DNA of 64,000 nt from assembly GCA_038043465.1 (NCBI GenBank), contig JBBTBX010000009.1, positions 101,756 through 165,755 on the forward strand. Direction: 5' to 3'. The notes beneath the pieces are model-generated. The model had not been told where the DNA came from. It searched no databases and saw only the letters and a program-made list of their open reading frames with translations. Source of the DNA: SXRF01 sp038043465 (lineage in GTDB: Bacteria > Pseudomonadota > Alphaproteobacteria > Rickettsiales > SXRF01). Positions 33,480 to 42,294 of this stretch are shown here, piece after piece (the first letter of the stretch is position 1; each line of letters begins with the position of its first letter). The position numbers were made by a program, and so were the translations under genes.

Positions 33480-34073
33480 ATGACTTTCACACTCCCAGAA
33501 CTGCCTTACGCGCCAACCGCGCTTGAGCCACATCTTTCCGCCAATACTTTTTCTTTCCATTATAACAAACATCATCAGGCTTATGTCACCAATCTCAATA
33601 ATCTGGTGAAAGATACTCCCCTAGCCTCTGCCAGCCTGGAAGATGTGATTAAGGAATCGGCAAAAGATGCAAGCAAGGCAGGAATTTTTAATAATGCCGC
33701 GCAGGTTTGGAATCATACATTTTATTGGAATTCGATGAAGCCAAATGGTGGTGGTTTGCCAAGCGGTGAACTTGCTAAAAAAATTGATAAGGATTTCGGA
33801 AGTTTTGATGCTTTCAAAGAAGCTTTCAAACAGGCTGGTGTTACTCAATTCGGCAGTGGCTGGGCTTGGTTGGTGCTGGATGGTGACACTCTTAAAGTAA
33901 CCAAAACCGCCAATGCAGATCTACCTATGGTACATGGTCAGAAAGCACTGCTAACCTGTGACGTTTGGGAACATGCTTATTACATTGATTATCAGAACCG
34001 CCGCCCGGATTATATCGGCGTGTTTCTTGATAAATTAGTCAATTGGGATTTTGCTGCTAGCAATCTTGGTTAG
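33480..34073 (+). CDS. sodB: Iron superoxide dismutase
   Basis: SodB removes superoxide in the cytoplasm. The 197-residue protein begins TFTLPELPYAPTALEPHL and has the metal ligands in HYNKHHQAYV, NHTFYW, and DVWEHAYYIDY. The AAQVWNHTFYW signature, with Gln before WNHTFYW, favours iron over manganese. The ATG at 33480 has AGAGGG seven bases ahead; a frame extending further upstream has no such support. Confidence 0.96.
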   Translation: MTFTLPELPYAPTALEPHLSANTFSFHYNKHHQAYVTNLNNLVKDTPLASASLEDVIKESAKDASKAGIFNNAAQVWNHTFYWNSMKPNGGGLPSGELAKKIDKDFGSFDAFKEAFKQAGVTQFGSGWAWLVLDGDTLKVTKTANADLPMVHGQKALLTCDVWEHAYYIDYQNRRPDYIGVFLDKLVNWDFAASNLG

Positions 34074-34083
34074 ATAAGGCTAG

Positions 34084-34136
34084 AGGGAAGAGGCATGAGG
34101 GATGATGAAAATTCCCCTCTTCCCGCTTCCCCCATT
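34084..34136. terminator. Purine-rich hairpin between sodB and secD
   Basis: GGGAAGAGG pairs exactly with CCTCTTCCC about 20 bases later, between two convergent genes. It probably ends both transcripts. The surrounding words (GAGGGAAGAGG, GCATGAGGGATGATG) are of the same short-word style as other intergenic spacers in this window. Confidence 0.5.
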
Positions 34137-34139
34137 CCT

Positions 34140-35735
34140 CTAAATCGGTAGCCTATCACGCCTCTTAGATTTAAGCCAGGTAACTACCATCAGGCGGGTT
34201 ACCAGAACTGCGGTATATAGTGAGCATAAAATACCTATAGCCAAGGCAACGGCAAAACCTTTTACTGTTCCCGTTCCGAAATAGTAAAGCAGCAATGATG
34301 CGGCAAGCACGGTTATATGTCCGTCAAAAATAGTGCCGAATGCCATTTTAAAACCATCGGAAACCGCCACATGAGGCAATTTCCCGTTACGAATCTCCTC
34401 ACGCATACGCTCATAAATAAGCACGTTGGCATCGACCGCCATACCAACTGTAAGAACGATACCAGCGATGCCGGGAAGAGTAAGGGTTGCATTAAACATC
34501 GCAAGCAGGGAAATTGTCATAAACGCGTTTACTATCATTGCGATATTGGCAAACATGCCGAACAATCCGTAAAATAGAACCATGAAAATTACCACGAGAC
34601 TAATAGCAATAATCGAAGCCAGTGTACCGGCTTTAATTGAATCGGCACCGAGGCTCGGACCAACCGAGCGTTCTTCAATAACCTTAAGCGGAGCCGGCAA
34701 AGCACCAGCGCGAAGCAATAATGATAAATCATTGGCTGATGCCGCAGTAAAATTACCGCTTATTACACCACTACCACCGATAATAGCCGAACGAATTACA
34801 GGAGCTGTAATAACTTTATTATCAAGCACGATGGCAAATGGCTTGCCTATATTTTCTGAAGTTATATCGGCAAATTTGCGTGCGCCGGCATGATTAAAGC
34901 GGAATTCCACTACCGCTTCACCATTCTGGTCAAAAGTCGTACGCGCATCAACCAGCATATCCCCAGACAACATTACTCTTGATTTAATAGCGAACTTAAC
35001 CGACGCACCATCGCTGCGCTTATCATCACCAAGTAAAATCCTTGTGCCAGCCGGTACGGTACCGCTTTCAATATCCTGAAAGCCTACGGTTTCATCAACC
35101 ATATGAAATGTCATTTTCGCAGTGCGTCCAAGCAACGCCTTCAAATGCTCAGGATTAGCCAAACCAGGGACCTGCAGAACTATCCTTGTATCGCCCTGAC
35201 GCTGGATTATTGGTTCTTTCGTGCCGGTTTCGTTTACACGGCGGTTGATAATCTCCAGAGATTGTTCAAGAACCCTTAGTCTCTCGCCTTTCAGAAATTT
35301 ATCATTGAATTTTACATTATAAGTTGCCGGTGATTTTTCCTCTATCTCAATATCAGGATTCATAGTTGTCAGGATTTTTTTTACATCTATCGCTGCATTT
35401 GCCGAATCTTCACGTAAGACAAAGGTTACACTTGCTGCCCCATCTTCCTTGTTTACGGCAAGACCACGATAGCCAATTTTTTCTGCACGAAATTTTGCAC
35501 GAATATCATCAGACAAATTGTTCAGCTGTTCACGCAGATAAGAATCAAAATCCACTTCCAGCAATAAGTGGGAACCGCCTTGTAAATCAAGCCCTAGACT
35601 AACTGCCTGCTTCGGCATCCATGCAGGCAATTCATCACGCACTGATTCTTTCAAAAAACTGGGGATAGCAAAAACCACAAAAAACAGACATGAGCCTATT
35701 ATCGCAAAAATTTTCCACTTGGGGAAATCTAACAT
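34140..35735 (-). CDS. secD: Protein translocase subunit SecD
   Basis: SecD works with SecF to pull exported proteins through SecYEG with the proton gradient. The 531-residue protein has an N-terminal helix, the motif GLDLQGGSHLLLEVDF, the large periplasmic domain, and a C-terminal RND-type membrane block (about residues 365-520) with GMAVDANVLIYERMREE. No secF follows; sodB is next on the other strand. YajC is encoded upstream in the same direction, as usual. Confidence 0.95.
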   Translation of the reverse strand: MLDFPKWKIFAIIGSCLFFVVFAIPSFLKESVRDELPAWMPKQAVSLGLDLQGGSHLLLEVDFDSYLREQLNNLSDDIRAKFRAEKIGYRGLAVNKEDGAASVTFVLREDSANAAIDVKKILTTMNPDIEIEEKSPATYNVKFNDKFLKGERLRVLEQSLEIINRRVNETGTKEPIIQRQGDTRIVLQVPGLANPEHLKALLGRTAKMTFHMVDETVGFQDIESGTVPAGTRILLGDDKRSDGASVKFAIKSRVMLSGDMLVDARTTFDQNGEAVVEFRFNHAGARKFADITSENIGKPFAIVLDNKVITAPVIRSAIIGGSGVISGNFTAASANDLSLLLRAGALPAPLKVIEERSVGPSLGADSIKAGTLASIIAISLVVIFMVLFYGLFGMFANIAMIVNAFMTISLLAMFNATLTLPGIAGIVLTVGMAVDANVLIYERMREEIRNGKLPHVAVSDGFKMAFGTIFDGHITVLAASLLLYYFGTGTVKGFAVALAIGILCSLYTAVLVTRLMVVTWLKSKRRDRLPI

Positions 35736-35829
35736 TCACTGCTCCACATTCGACCAGACCACGTTACCTACTACAGACTGCTCGCTAATAATGACTAGAC
35801 CCCATATACGTTACTTAGCGGGATGGTTA

Positions 35830-36234
35830 TCAATTATCATTGGCACTTTCACTACCGGCAGATTTATCATCTGTTATTTCAGAAATAGAAGATTTAGCAA
35901 CGCGAACGCGAACCCCCTGCGCTATTTCCACCACAACTATATCATCACCTTCGAGCTTGGTGATAACACCTATAATGCCACCGCTGGTAATTACTTTAAC
36001 ACCCTTCTTCAGGGATTTCATCATAGCATGATGCTCTCTAAGGCGTCTTTGCTGCGGTCTAATCAACATGAAATAAAGGATAAAGAACAATACTCCGAGT
36101 ATGAGGAAATTATCCATCATCATTTTTTCAGCGGATAACTCATATGGCACGGTTTCCGCGCCAGCCACAGCACCAGCAGCAGGAGAAGGCGTAACCTCAT
36201 CAGCAGCAAAAGCATCAGCCAGGATAAAGCTCAT
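35830..36234 (-). CDS. yajC: Preprotein translocase accessory protein YajC
   Basis: YajC is a small membrane subunit associated with SecDF. In this 134-residue protein a membrane helix (NFLILGVLFFILYFMLIRPQ, residues about 42-61) is followed by QQRRLREHHAMMKSLKKG and GGIIGVI, the family core, and a charged tail. The N-terminal 40 residues, Ala/Pro-rich, are longer than usual. It begins seven bases after the rpmG stop without a clear ribosome site, so it may be reinitiated. Confidence 0.9.
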   Translation of the reverse strand: MSFILADAFAADEVTPSPAAGAVAGAETVPYELSAEKMMMDNFLILGVLFFILYFMLIRPQQRRLREHHAMMKSLKKGVKVITSGGIIGVITKLEGDDIVVVEIAQGVRVRVAKSSISEITDDKSAGSESANDN

Positions 36235-36240
36235 AATGGA

Positions 36241-36408
36241 CTATTTAATTTTTGCTTCGTTAAAAACCACATGCTTACGCACCACAGGATCATATTTGCG
36301 GAAAGCAAGCTTCTCTGTTTTTGTCTTTGGGTTTTTCTTAGCAACGTAATAAAAACCGGTATCAGCAGAGCTGACAAGTTTTATAAGTACAATATTCTTT
36401 TTAGCCAT
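36241..36408 (-). CDS. rpmG: Ribosomal protein L33
   Basis: This short gene encodes 55 residues: AKKNIVLIKLVSSADTGFYY, VAKKNPKTKTEKLAFRKYDP, then VVRKHVVFNEAKIK (given in parts). It is bL33 of the cysteine-free, zinc-independent type. It heads a small operon with yajC and secD. Confidence 0.95.
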   Translation of the reverse strand: MAKKNIVLIKLVSSADTGFYYVAKKNPKTKTEKLAFRKYDPVVRKHVVFNEAKIK

Positions 36409-36556
36409 AACCAGATTCCTATAAATCCCTGTAAAGCAAGTGCCATGCTCAGATAGGCTGCACTCACCTCAAACGGGTAATTTCCACATATAATTAAGTG
36501 CGGTAGAATATACACAGAACTCTGGCTGTCAAGACTAATTTTTTAAGTAAAAACTT

Positions 36557-36584
36557 TTGACTTTTCCTATGTTTTCCTATTAAT
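36557..36584 (+). promoter_or_regulatory. Possible galU promoter
   Basis: TTGACT (36557-36562) is followed after 16 bases by ATTAAT (36579-36584), about 57 bases ahead of the galU ATG. The -35 is good, the -10 only fair. Confidence 0.35.
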
Positions 36585-36641
36585 GATGCCATTTGTGATG
36601 GTAAATAATCTGCCATTTTAACGGAATATCTGAGTATATAT

Positions 36642-37547
36642 ATGAAACATAAGAAGATTAAGAAGGTAGTTTTCCCTGTAGGCGGTCTTGGCACACGCTT
36701 TCTGCCAGCCACTAAATCCATGCCTAAGGAAATGTTGCCGGTAGTGGATAAGCCATTGATTCACTACGCATTTGAAGAGGCAAAAGAAGCAGGGATAGAG
36801 GAATTTATCTTTGTAACCGGTCGTAATAAAGGGGCTATAGCCGACCATTTTGACCATTCTTATGAACTTCAGGATATTCTAAGCGTTAAAAATAAGAAAC
36901 GTGAGCTTGAGCTTACCAGTAAATGGCTGCCGGAAGCAGGAAATGTGGTGTTTACCCGCCAGCGTGAACCGCTGGGACTTGGGCATGCGGTATGGTGCGC
37001 CCGCCACCTGATAGGTGACGATCCGTTTGCGGTTATTCTTGCTGACGATCTGGTATTGTCTAAAAAACCATGCCTGAAGCAGATGATCGAGCAATATAAT
37101 GATTGCGGCGGCAATGTTCTGGGGGTTATGGATATTCCGCGCGAAGATACTGCAAGCTACGGTATAGTTGATATTGACCCGAGTTTTGCCAAAGCCGATG
37201 CAAAACTGGTAAAAGCCAAAGGGCTTGTGGAGAAACCCGCTCCTGCCGACGCTCCGTCAACCCTTTCCATCATCGGTAGATATATATTGCAACCAGAAGT
37301 GATTAATGTTTTATCACATCAGAAAGCTGGTGCGGGCGGAGAAATCCAACTTACCGATGCCATTGCCAGCCTTATCGGCAAGGGTGATGTTTTTGGTTAC
37401 CGTTATGAAGGTGTACGTTATGATTGTGGCGGGCTGGTTGGGTTTGTTGCCGCTAATGTTGCTTTTGCACTGGAACGCGAAGGAATAAAAGATAAAGTGA
37501 TAAAAGAAATTGATGGTGTGTTCAAACGTGCTGGCATACATTCCTAA
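36642..37547 (+). CDS. galU: UTP-glucose-1-phosphate uridylyltransferase
   Basis: GalU makes UDP-glucose for cell-surface sugars. The 301-residue protein shows GGLGTRFLPATKSMPKEML at the N-terminus, with the nucleotide-binding Gly-rich loop and Lys, and later LADDLVL, GLVEKPAP and AGGEIQLTDAIASL. It lies 22 bases ahead of ugd, which uses its product, so the two form a UDP-glucuronate operon. Confidence 0.96.
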   Translation: MKHKKIKKVVFPVGGLGTRFLPATKSMPKEMLPVVDKPLIHYAFEEAKEAGIEEFIFVTGRNKGAIADHFDHSYELQDILSVKNKKRELELTSKWLPEAGNVVFTRQREPLGLGHAVWCARHLIGDDPFAVILADDLVLSKKPCLKQMIEQYNDCGGNVLGVMDIPREDTASYGIVDIDPSFAKADAKLVKAKGLVEKPAPADAPSTLSIIGRYILQPEVINVLSHQKAGAGGEIQLTDAIASLIGKGDVFGYRYEGVRYDCGGLVGFVAANVAFALEREGIKDKVIKEIDGVFKRAGIHS

Positions 37548-37568
37548 AAAATAAAGCGGAGAGTAAAT

Positions 37569-38936
37569 ATGCAGATTACTATGATAGGGACAGGCTATGT
37601 TGGTCTGGTTTCCGGTGTATGTTTTTCTGAATTTGGTTTTCAAGTTACCTGCGTTGATAAGGATGCGGACAAGATTGCTAAATTACAGCAACACATCATG
37701 CCGATTTATGAACCTGGTCTGGAGCAGATGGTAGAAGCCAACCGCAAGGCTGGTCGCCTGTCCTTCACCACAGATCTAGCTCAGGCAGTTGCACAGGCTG
37801 ATATTGTGTTCATAGCGGTGGGAACACCGGCAAATGAAACTGATGGCATGCCGGACATGACTGCACTTAACATAGTTACCAAAGAAGTGGCAAAAGCTCT
37901 TAAAGGCTATACGCTGGTGGTGAATAAATCGACAGTTCCTATCGGAACTAATCGTGGCATTGCTAAAATTATCAAAGAAACTAATCCGAGCGCGGATTTT
38001 GATGTAGCATCCAATCCTGAGTTCTTACGTGAAGGAACGGCAATCAAGGATTTTATGGCTCCTGACCGGATTGTTGCAGGTATAGATTCCAAGCGCGCGC
38101 GCGAACATCTGAACAAGCTTTATGAACCAATCTGTTTGAATGGAGCTGAAATTCTTTTCACCACGTTTGAAAGTGCAGAGATGATTAAATACACGGCAAA
38201 CAGCATGCTTGCTATTCGTATTGCCTTCATTAATGAAATTGCCGATTTATGCGAAAAAACCGGAGCTAATATCCGTGATGTCGTACGTGGAGTTGGTCTT
38301 GATAACCGTATTGGCGATAAATTCCTGCAGGCTGGCCCGGGATATGGTGGCTCGTGTTTTCCTAAAGATACTCTTGCCCTTAGGCAAATGGCAAAGAATG
38401 CTGGCGTGCCAAGCCAGCTGGTTGAAGCAACCATTAAGAGTAATGATTCCCGTAAACTGCGTATGGCAGAAAAAATTATTGCTGCTGCCGGTGGCAATAT
38501 AAAAGGCAAGACTATCGCAATACTTGGGCTTACCTTCAAGCCAGGAACTGATGACATGCGCGAGAGTGCCAGCCTTTATATCATACCTGAATTAATTGCA
38601 GGAGGTGCTGAAATCCGCGCTTATGACCCGCAAGGAATGAAAGAAGCAGAACATTATTTCAAAGAACATGTAAAGTGGTGTGATGATGCTTATAACGCAA
38701 TGCAAGAAGCAGATATGCTGGTTATACTCACTGAATGGAACGAATTCCGCAGCCTGGATTTAGACAAAGTAAAATCCACACTGCGTAATCCACTGGTGGT
38801 AGACCTACGAAATATCTATAAACGTCAGGACATGAAAGCCCACGGTTTCCACTATGTTTCAATTGGCAGGCAGACAGTAAAACCCTGTGAAACTGATGTC
38901 CTTGATCTCAATATTGAAGATGAGATTGCGGCATAG
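37569..38936 (+). CDS. ugd: UDP-glucose 6-dehydrogenase
   Basis: Ugd oxidises UDP-glucose twice to UDP-glucuronate. The Rossmann motif GTGYVGLVSGVCFSEFG is at the N-terminus and the catalytic Cys lies in GYGGSCFPKDTLAL. The 455 residues cover all three domains (e.g. GLTFKPGTDDMRES in the C-terminal domain). A GCGGAGAG ribosome site lies ahead of the ATG. It is cotranscribed with galU and supports exopolysaccharide or LPS sugar synthesis. Confidence 0.96.
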   Translation: MQITMIGTGYVGLVSGVCFSEFGFQVTCVDKDADKIAKLQQHIMPIYEPGLEQMVEANRKAGRLSFTTDLAQAVAQADIVFIAVGTPANETDGMPDMTALNIVTKEVAKALKGYTLVVNKSTVPIGTNRGIAKIIKETNPSADFDVASNPEFLREGTAIKDFMAPDRIVAGIDSKRAREHLNKLYEPICLNGAEILFTTFESAEMIKYTANSMLAIRIAFINEIADLCEKTGANIRDVVRGVGLDNRIGDKFLQAGPGYGGSCFPKDTLALRQMAKNAGVPSQLVEATIKSNDSRKLRMAEKIIAAAGGNIKGKTIAILGLTFKPGTDDMRESASLYIIPELIAGGAEIRAYDPQGMKEAEHYFKEHVKWCDDAYNAMQEADMLVILTEWNEFRSLDLDKVKSTLRNPLVVDLRNIYKRQDMKAHGFHYVSIGRQTVKPCETDVLDLNIEDEIAA

Positions 38937-38954
38937 ATATAATTCCGGCAAATG

Positions 38955-39407
38955 TTAGCGACCGCGATAGGAAGCCACTTCTTGCGGTGGAATCCAGATT
39001 CCTTTTGGTGCTTCTGATGTTTGATAAAAAATATCAATGGGAATGCCGCCACGCGGATACCAGTAACCACCAATGCGAAGCCAAGCAGGTTTTGCCTCTT
39101 TAATCAGACGCAGAGCAATAGCTATTGTGCAATCTTCATGAAATGCTCCGTGATTGCGAAAAGAACCAATAAATAATTTCAGAGATTTACTTTCTATAAT
39201 CCAATCTTTGGGTACATAATCAATCACCAGATGCGCAAAATCCGGCTGACCGGTTATCGGGCAAATAGAGGTAAATTCTGGACAGGTGAAGCGTACCGAG
39301 TATCCAACATTTTTATGCGGATTTGCTACCTTCTCTAAAATCGCCTTCTCAGGAGAAGATGGCAATAAAGACTTGCTACCAAGCTGGGTTAGTTTTTTAG
39401 CCATCAA
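38955..39407 (-). CDS. queF: NADPH-dependent 7-cyano-7-deazaguanine reductase
   Basis: QueF reduces preQ0 to preQ1 in queuosine synthesis. The 150-residue, short-type protein contains EFTSICPITGQPDFAHL with the catalytic Cys, ESKSLKLFIGSFRNHGAFHED with the conserved Glu and His, and WYPRGGIPIDIFY. It lies ten bases downstream of cheR on the same strand and so may be transcribed at the end of the chemotaxis operon. Confidence 0.95.
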   Translation of the reverse strand: MMAKKLTQLGSKSLLPSSPEKAILEKVANPHKNVGYSVRFTCPEFTSICPITGQPDFAHLVIDYVPKDWIIESKSLKLFIGSFRNHGAFHEDCTIAIALRLIKEAKPAWLRIGGYWYPRGGIPIDIFYQTSEAPKGIWIPPQEVASYRGR

Positions 39408-39417
39408 AACTCCGAAC

Positions 39418-40236
39418 TCATGATTTCAACTTATAAGCCCCACGGAAATTATCCATAGCCACAAAAAGTCCCTTAGGATCAATAAGTGTCTCAGTAGCGC
39501 CAATTATTAATATACCATCCTTGGTTAAAGTACGCGACATTTTATCAGTAACTTGCGCTTTGGTCTGCTCATCAAAATAGATGAGTACATTGCGACAGAA
39601 AACAATGTCAAACTTTCCCAAAGAAGAATAATCCGTAAGTAAGTTCTGCAATTTGAACTGAACAGAAGAACGAATTACATCTTTAATCTTCCACGAAGTA
39701 TCCGGCAGAGAAGTAAAATACTTCATCAATATCTGAATAGGAAGCCCTCTCTGAGCCTCAAATTGAGAATAAACACCTTCTTTTGCCTTATCTACAACTT
39801 TCTTAGCAAGGTCTGTAGCAACTATTTCAAAATCCCAACCAGCAAACTTCGCTGCATCTTCCTTAAGGCACATGGAGATAGTATATGGCTCTTGACCAGT
39901 GGAACAAGCCGCACTCCAGATACGTATCCTTTTCATGACAAACTGACGCGCCATAAGCATCGGCAATGCTATATTACGGAGTGATTCATAAGGTTTTATA
40001 TCACGATAAAAAGATGATTCGTTGGTAGTCATTGCTTCTGTTATTTCAGTAAGCAATGACTCATTAGGATTGGTACGCAGCATATTACAAAGTTGCCCTA
40101 TATCCTGCAAATTCTGACCGCGCGCAATTGGTAACAAACGACTTTCTATAAGATAAGCTTTATCATCAGTAAGTGCAAGTCCCGAACGCTGCTTCAAAAT
40201 ACCAGATAAATATTGAAAATCGCTCGCTTGCATCAT
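39418..40236 (-). CDS. cheR: Chemotaxis protein methyltransferase CheR
   Basis: CheR methylates glutamates on chemoreceptors. The 272-residue protein starts MMQASDFQYLSGIL, has the helical N-terminal domain and a SAM-binding domain with WSAACSTGQEPYTISM, IVATDL and FDIVFCRNVLIYF. I chose ATG 40236 because it overlaps the cheB stop (ATGA); a longer frame starting at 40299 would overlap cheB by 67 bases. No receptor gene is in the window. Confidence 0.93.
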   Translation of the reverse strand: MMQASDFQYLSGILKQRSGLALTDDKAYLIESRLLPIARGQNLQDIGQLCNMLRTNPNESLLTEITEAMTTNESSFYRDIKPYESLRNIALPMLMARQFVMKRIRIWSAACSTGQEPYTISMCLKEDAAKFAGWDFEIVATDLAKKVVDKAKEGVYSQFEAQRGLPIQILMKYFTSLPDTSWKIKDVIRSSVQFKLQNLLTDYSSLGKFDIVFCRNVLIYFDEQTKAQVTDKMSRTLTKDGILIIGATETLIDPKGLFVAMDNFRGAYKLKS

Positions 40237-41318
40237 CTGCCCTCTATTTGCTGAATCAGATAACGACCTATCTCTGTTAACGGCAGCACTGCCCGACATA
40301 ATTTATTCTCCACAACTGCTTTGGGCATGCCATACACAGTACAACTACTTTCATCCTGTGCAATTACGCTACCACCATTTTCAACTACAACTTTAGAACC
40401 CAGCATTCCATCCTGCCCCATACCCGTAAGCACCACAACAACCAAATGTCTACCATATACTTTACTTAAAGACCTGAGCATGGGATCAGCAGCAGGTCTA
40501 CAAAAATTTTCCTGCGGTTCTTTGTTTATAGAAATAACCGCCTGCCCGCCAGAATTTTTTTCTACGACCATATGAAAATCACCAGGCGCAATATATACAT
40601 TTCCAGCTGCTGCAGTCTCTCCACCCTTAACTTCAATACAGTTACGAGATGATGATTTTGCCAGATGCTCTGCCAGAATTGTGGTAAATGTTGGTGGCAT
40701 GTGCTGAGTAATAAAAACAGGTATATTCTGCAAACGACCTTTAAGCGATTCAAATAAAGACATAAGAGCCTGTGGCCCACCAGTGGAAGATGCAATAGCA
40801 AGAGCCTTTACTCCGGTAACATGCAGAGGAATATTAGAGGTCGAAACCAACTGAACAACAGACGGTTCTTTTACAGCTATAGCAGGAACAAAAGTACTTG
40901 CTGACGGGGCATTGTTACGCTTACTGCCAAGCCCCTTAACTTTCCCTATAAGTTCACGATAAAAAACGTCAACCTCATGACCATCTTTGGACGATGGCTT
41001 GGCAAGGTAATCGGTAGCTCCAAGCTGTAATGCTTTCATACTAAGGCTAGCATTGCTTCTGGTAAGAGCAGAAGCCATGATAACCTTGCTGGATGGAGAT
41101 GCTTTAAGGATATCAGGCAAAGCTGCCAGCCCATCCATAAGAGGCATTTCTATATCAAGTACAACAACGTCGGGATGCAGACTACCAGCCATATTAATGG
41201 CCATACTGCCATTGGATGCCGTACCAACGATCTCTATGGCAGGATCAACAGAGAGGGCTTTAGACATCAAACCACGTATAACCGCAGAATCATCAACTAG
41301 TAAAACTTTAACTGGCAC
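40233..41318 (-). CDS. cheB: Chemotaxis response regulator methylesterase CheB
   Basis: CheB removes receptor methyl groups when phosphorylated by CheA. The 361-residue protein has an N-terminal receiver (LLVDDSAVIR; phospho-Asp in VVLDIEMPLMDG) and a C-terminal methylesterase with the Ser-His-Asp set in ASSTGGPQAL, ITQHMPPTFT and GMGQDGMLGS. It is coupled to cheR by a four-base overlap. Confidence 0.95.
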   Translation of the reverse strand: MPVKVLLVDDSAVIRGLMSKALSVDPAIEIVGTASNGSMAINMAGSLHPDVVVLDIEMPLMDGLAALPDILKASPSSKVIMASALTRSNASLSMKALQLGATDYLAKPSSKDGHEVDVFYRELIGKVKGLGSKRNNAPSASTFVPAIAVKEPSVVQLVSTSNIPLHVTGVKALAIASSTGGPQALMSLFESLKGRLQNIPVFITQHMPPTFTTILAEHLAKSSSRNCIEVKGGETAAAGNVYIAPGDFHMVVEKNSGGQAVISINKEPQENFCRPAADPMLRSLSKVYGRHLVVVVLTGMGQDGMLGSKVVVENGGSVIAQDESSCTVYGMPKAVVENKLCRAVLPLTEIGRYLIQQIEGR

Positions 41319-41348
41319 GAAACCCTTCCTTCTGCAAACGCAGTTAAC

Positions 41349-41726
41349 TTAAAAAGCCATGCCTATCTGCTCTAATTTACCCTTAACAATTTCACCATCA
41401 AATGGCTTCATTATATATTCATTAGCCCCAGATTCCAAAGCTTGCATTATATTCCCCATCTCACTCTCCGTAGTACAGAATATAACCTTTGGAAAATCGC
41501 CGCTCGGCATAGCTCGCAAAGCCTTGACAAATTCCAGCCCATTCATTACCGGCATATGCCAATCAAGCAATATCATATCAGGCATATTTGCCTTATTCTC
41601 AACACAGTATTCCACTGCTTTCTGCCCGTCCTCAGCCTCAGAGACTGTAAATCCGAGTTCTTCCATAATACGGCGCTCTAACTTACGAACAACTTTGGAA
41701 TCGTCAACAATAAGACATGATGGCAT
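41349..41726 (-). CDS. cheY: CheY-type response regulator
   Basis: A single-domain receiver of 125 residues: CLIVDDSKVVRKL with the acidic pair, phospho-Asp in MILLDWHMPVMNG, Thr in FCTTESE and Lys in YIMKPFDG. It should carry the signal from CheA to the flagellar motor or act as a phosphate sink. Position between cheW and cheB is typical of alphaproteobacterial che clusters. Confidence 0.92.
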   Translation of the reverse strand: MPSCLIVDDSKVVRKLERRIMEELGFTVSEAEDGQKAVEYCVENKANMPDMILLDWHMPVMNGLEFVKALRAMPSGDFPKVIFCTTESEMGNIMQALESGANEYIMKPFDGEIVKGKLEQIGMAF

Positions 41727-41790
41727 AGCACAGACCCTTATTTGTTATTTTTAATCTTCTTAACACGACGCACAATGAATAAGATAATCC

Positions 41791-42294
41791 CTATATTGTA
41801 AGCAGGGACTGCACATCAACAATAACCAGCAACTCTCCTGAGAGTTTATATATACCAGTTGTAACTTCCTTCCATTCTCCCCCAAGATTAGCAGGAGATT
41901 TTTCGATAGAGTGATAAGGAACCGTCATAACCTCTCCCACACTATCAACCATCAGACTGAATAATTCCCCCCTGTACTCAACCACCACAAACATACTTTT
42001 TGAGTCTTCAGGTCTTTCGGGCAGGCGCAAACGGCGACGGAGATTGATTACGGTTACAATACGTCCACGCAAATTAAGTGACCCAGATACTTCCGGAGCA
42101 GAAAGAGGAATATGAGTTATTTTCTGCTGCCGCAAAACATCGCGTACATTTTTTACCGGAATTCCAATAAGCTGATCTTCCACACGCATTGTAACATACA
42201 TATGGTTTTCTGTATCCAGCATGCCGTACAACGCTCCTGCATTTGCAGCAGCAACACTGGGATCAATAGATATAACGTTTGCAGATGCAGTCAT
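41791..42294 (-). CDS. cheW: Chemotaxis coupling protein CheW
   Basis: CheW links receptors to CheA. The 167-residue protein has the double beta-barrel signatures IGIPVKNVRDVLR, then GSLNLRGRIVTVINLRRRL and SLMVDSVGEVM. An N-terminal extension of about 28 residues precedes the domain. Its start shares a base with the cheA stop, so translation is coupled. Confidence 0.94.
   Translation of the reverse strand: MTASANVISIDPSVAAANAGALYGMLDTENHMYVTMRVEDQLIGIPVKNVRDVLRQQKITHIPLSAPEVSGSLNLRGRIVTVINLRRRLRLPERPEDSKSMFVVVEYRGELFSLMVDSVGEVMTVPYHSIEKSPANLGGEWKEVTTGIYKLSGELLVIVDVQSLLTI

Noticed and set aside
40237..40299. Longer CheR start at 40299
   Set aside because: It would overlap cheB by 67 bases, and the extra residues do not look like CheR; the ATGA overlap at 40236 is the typical solution.
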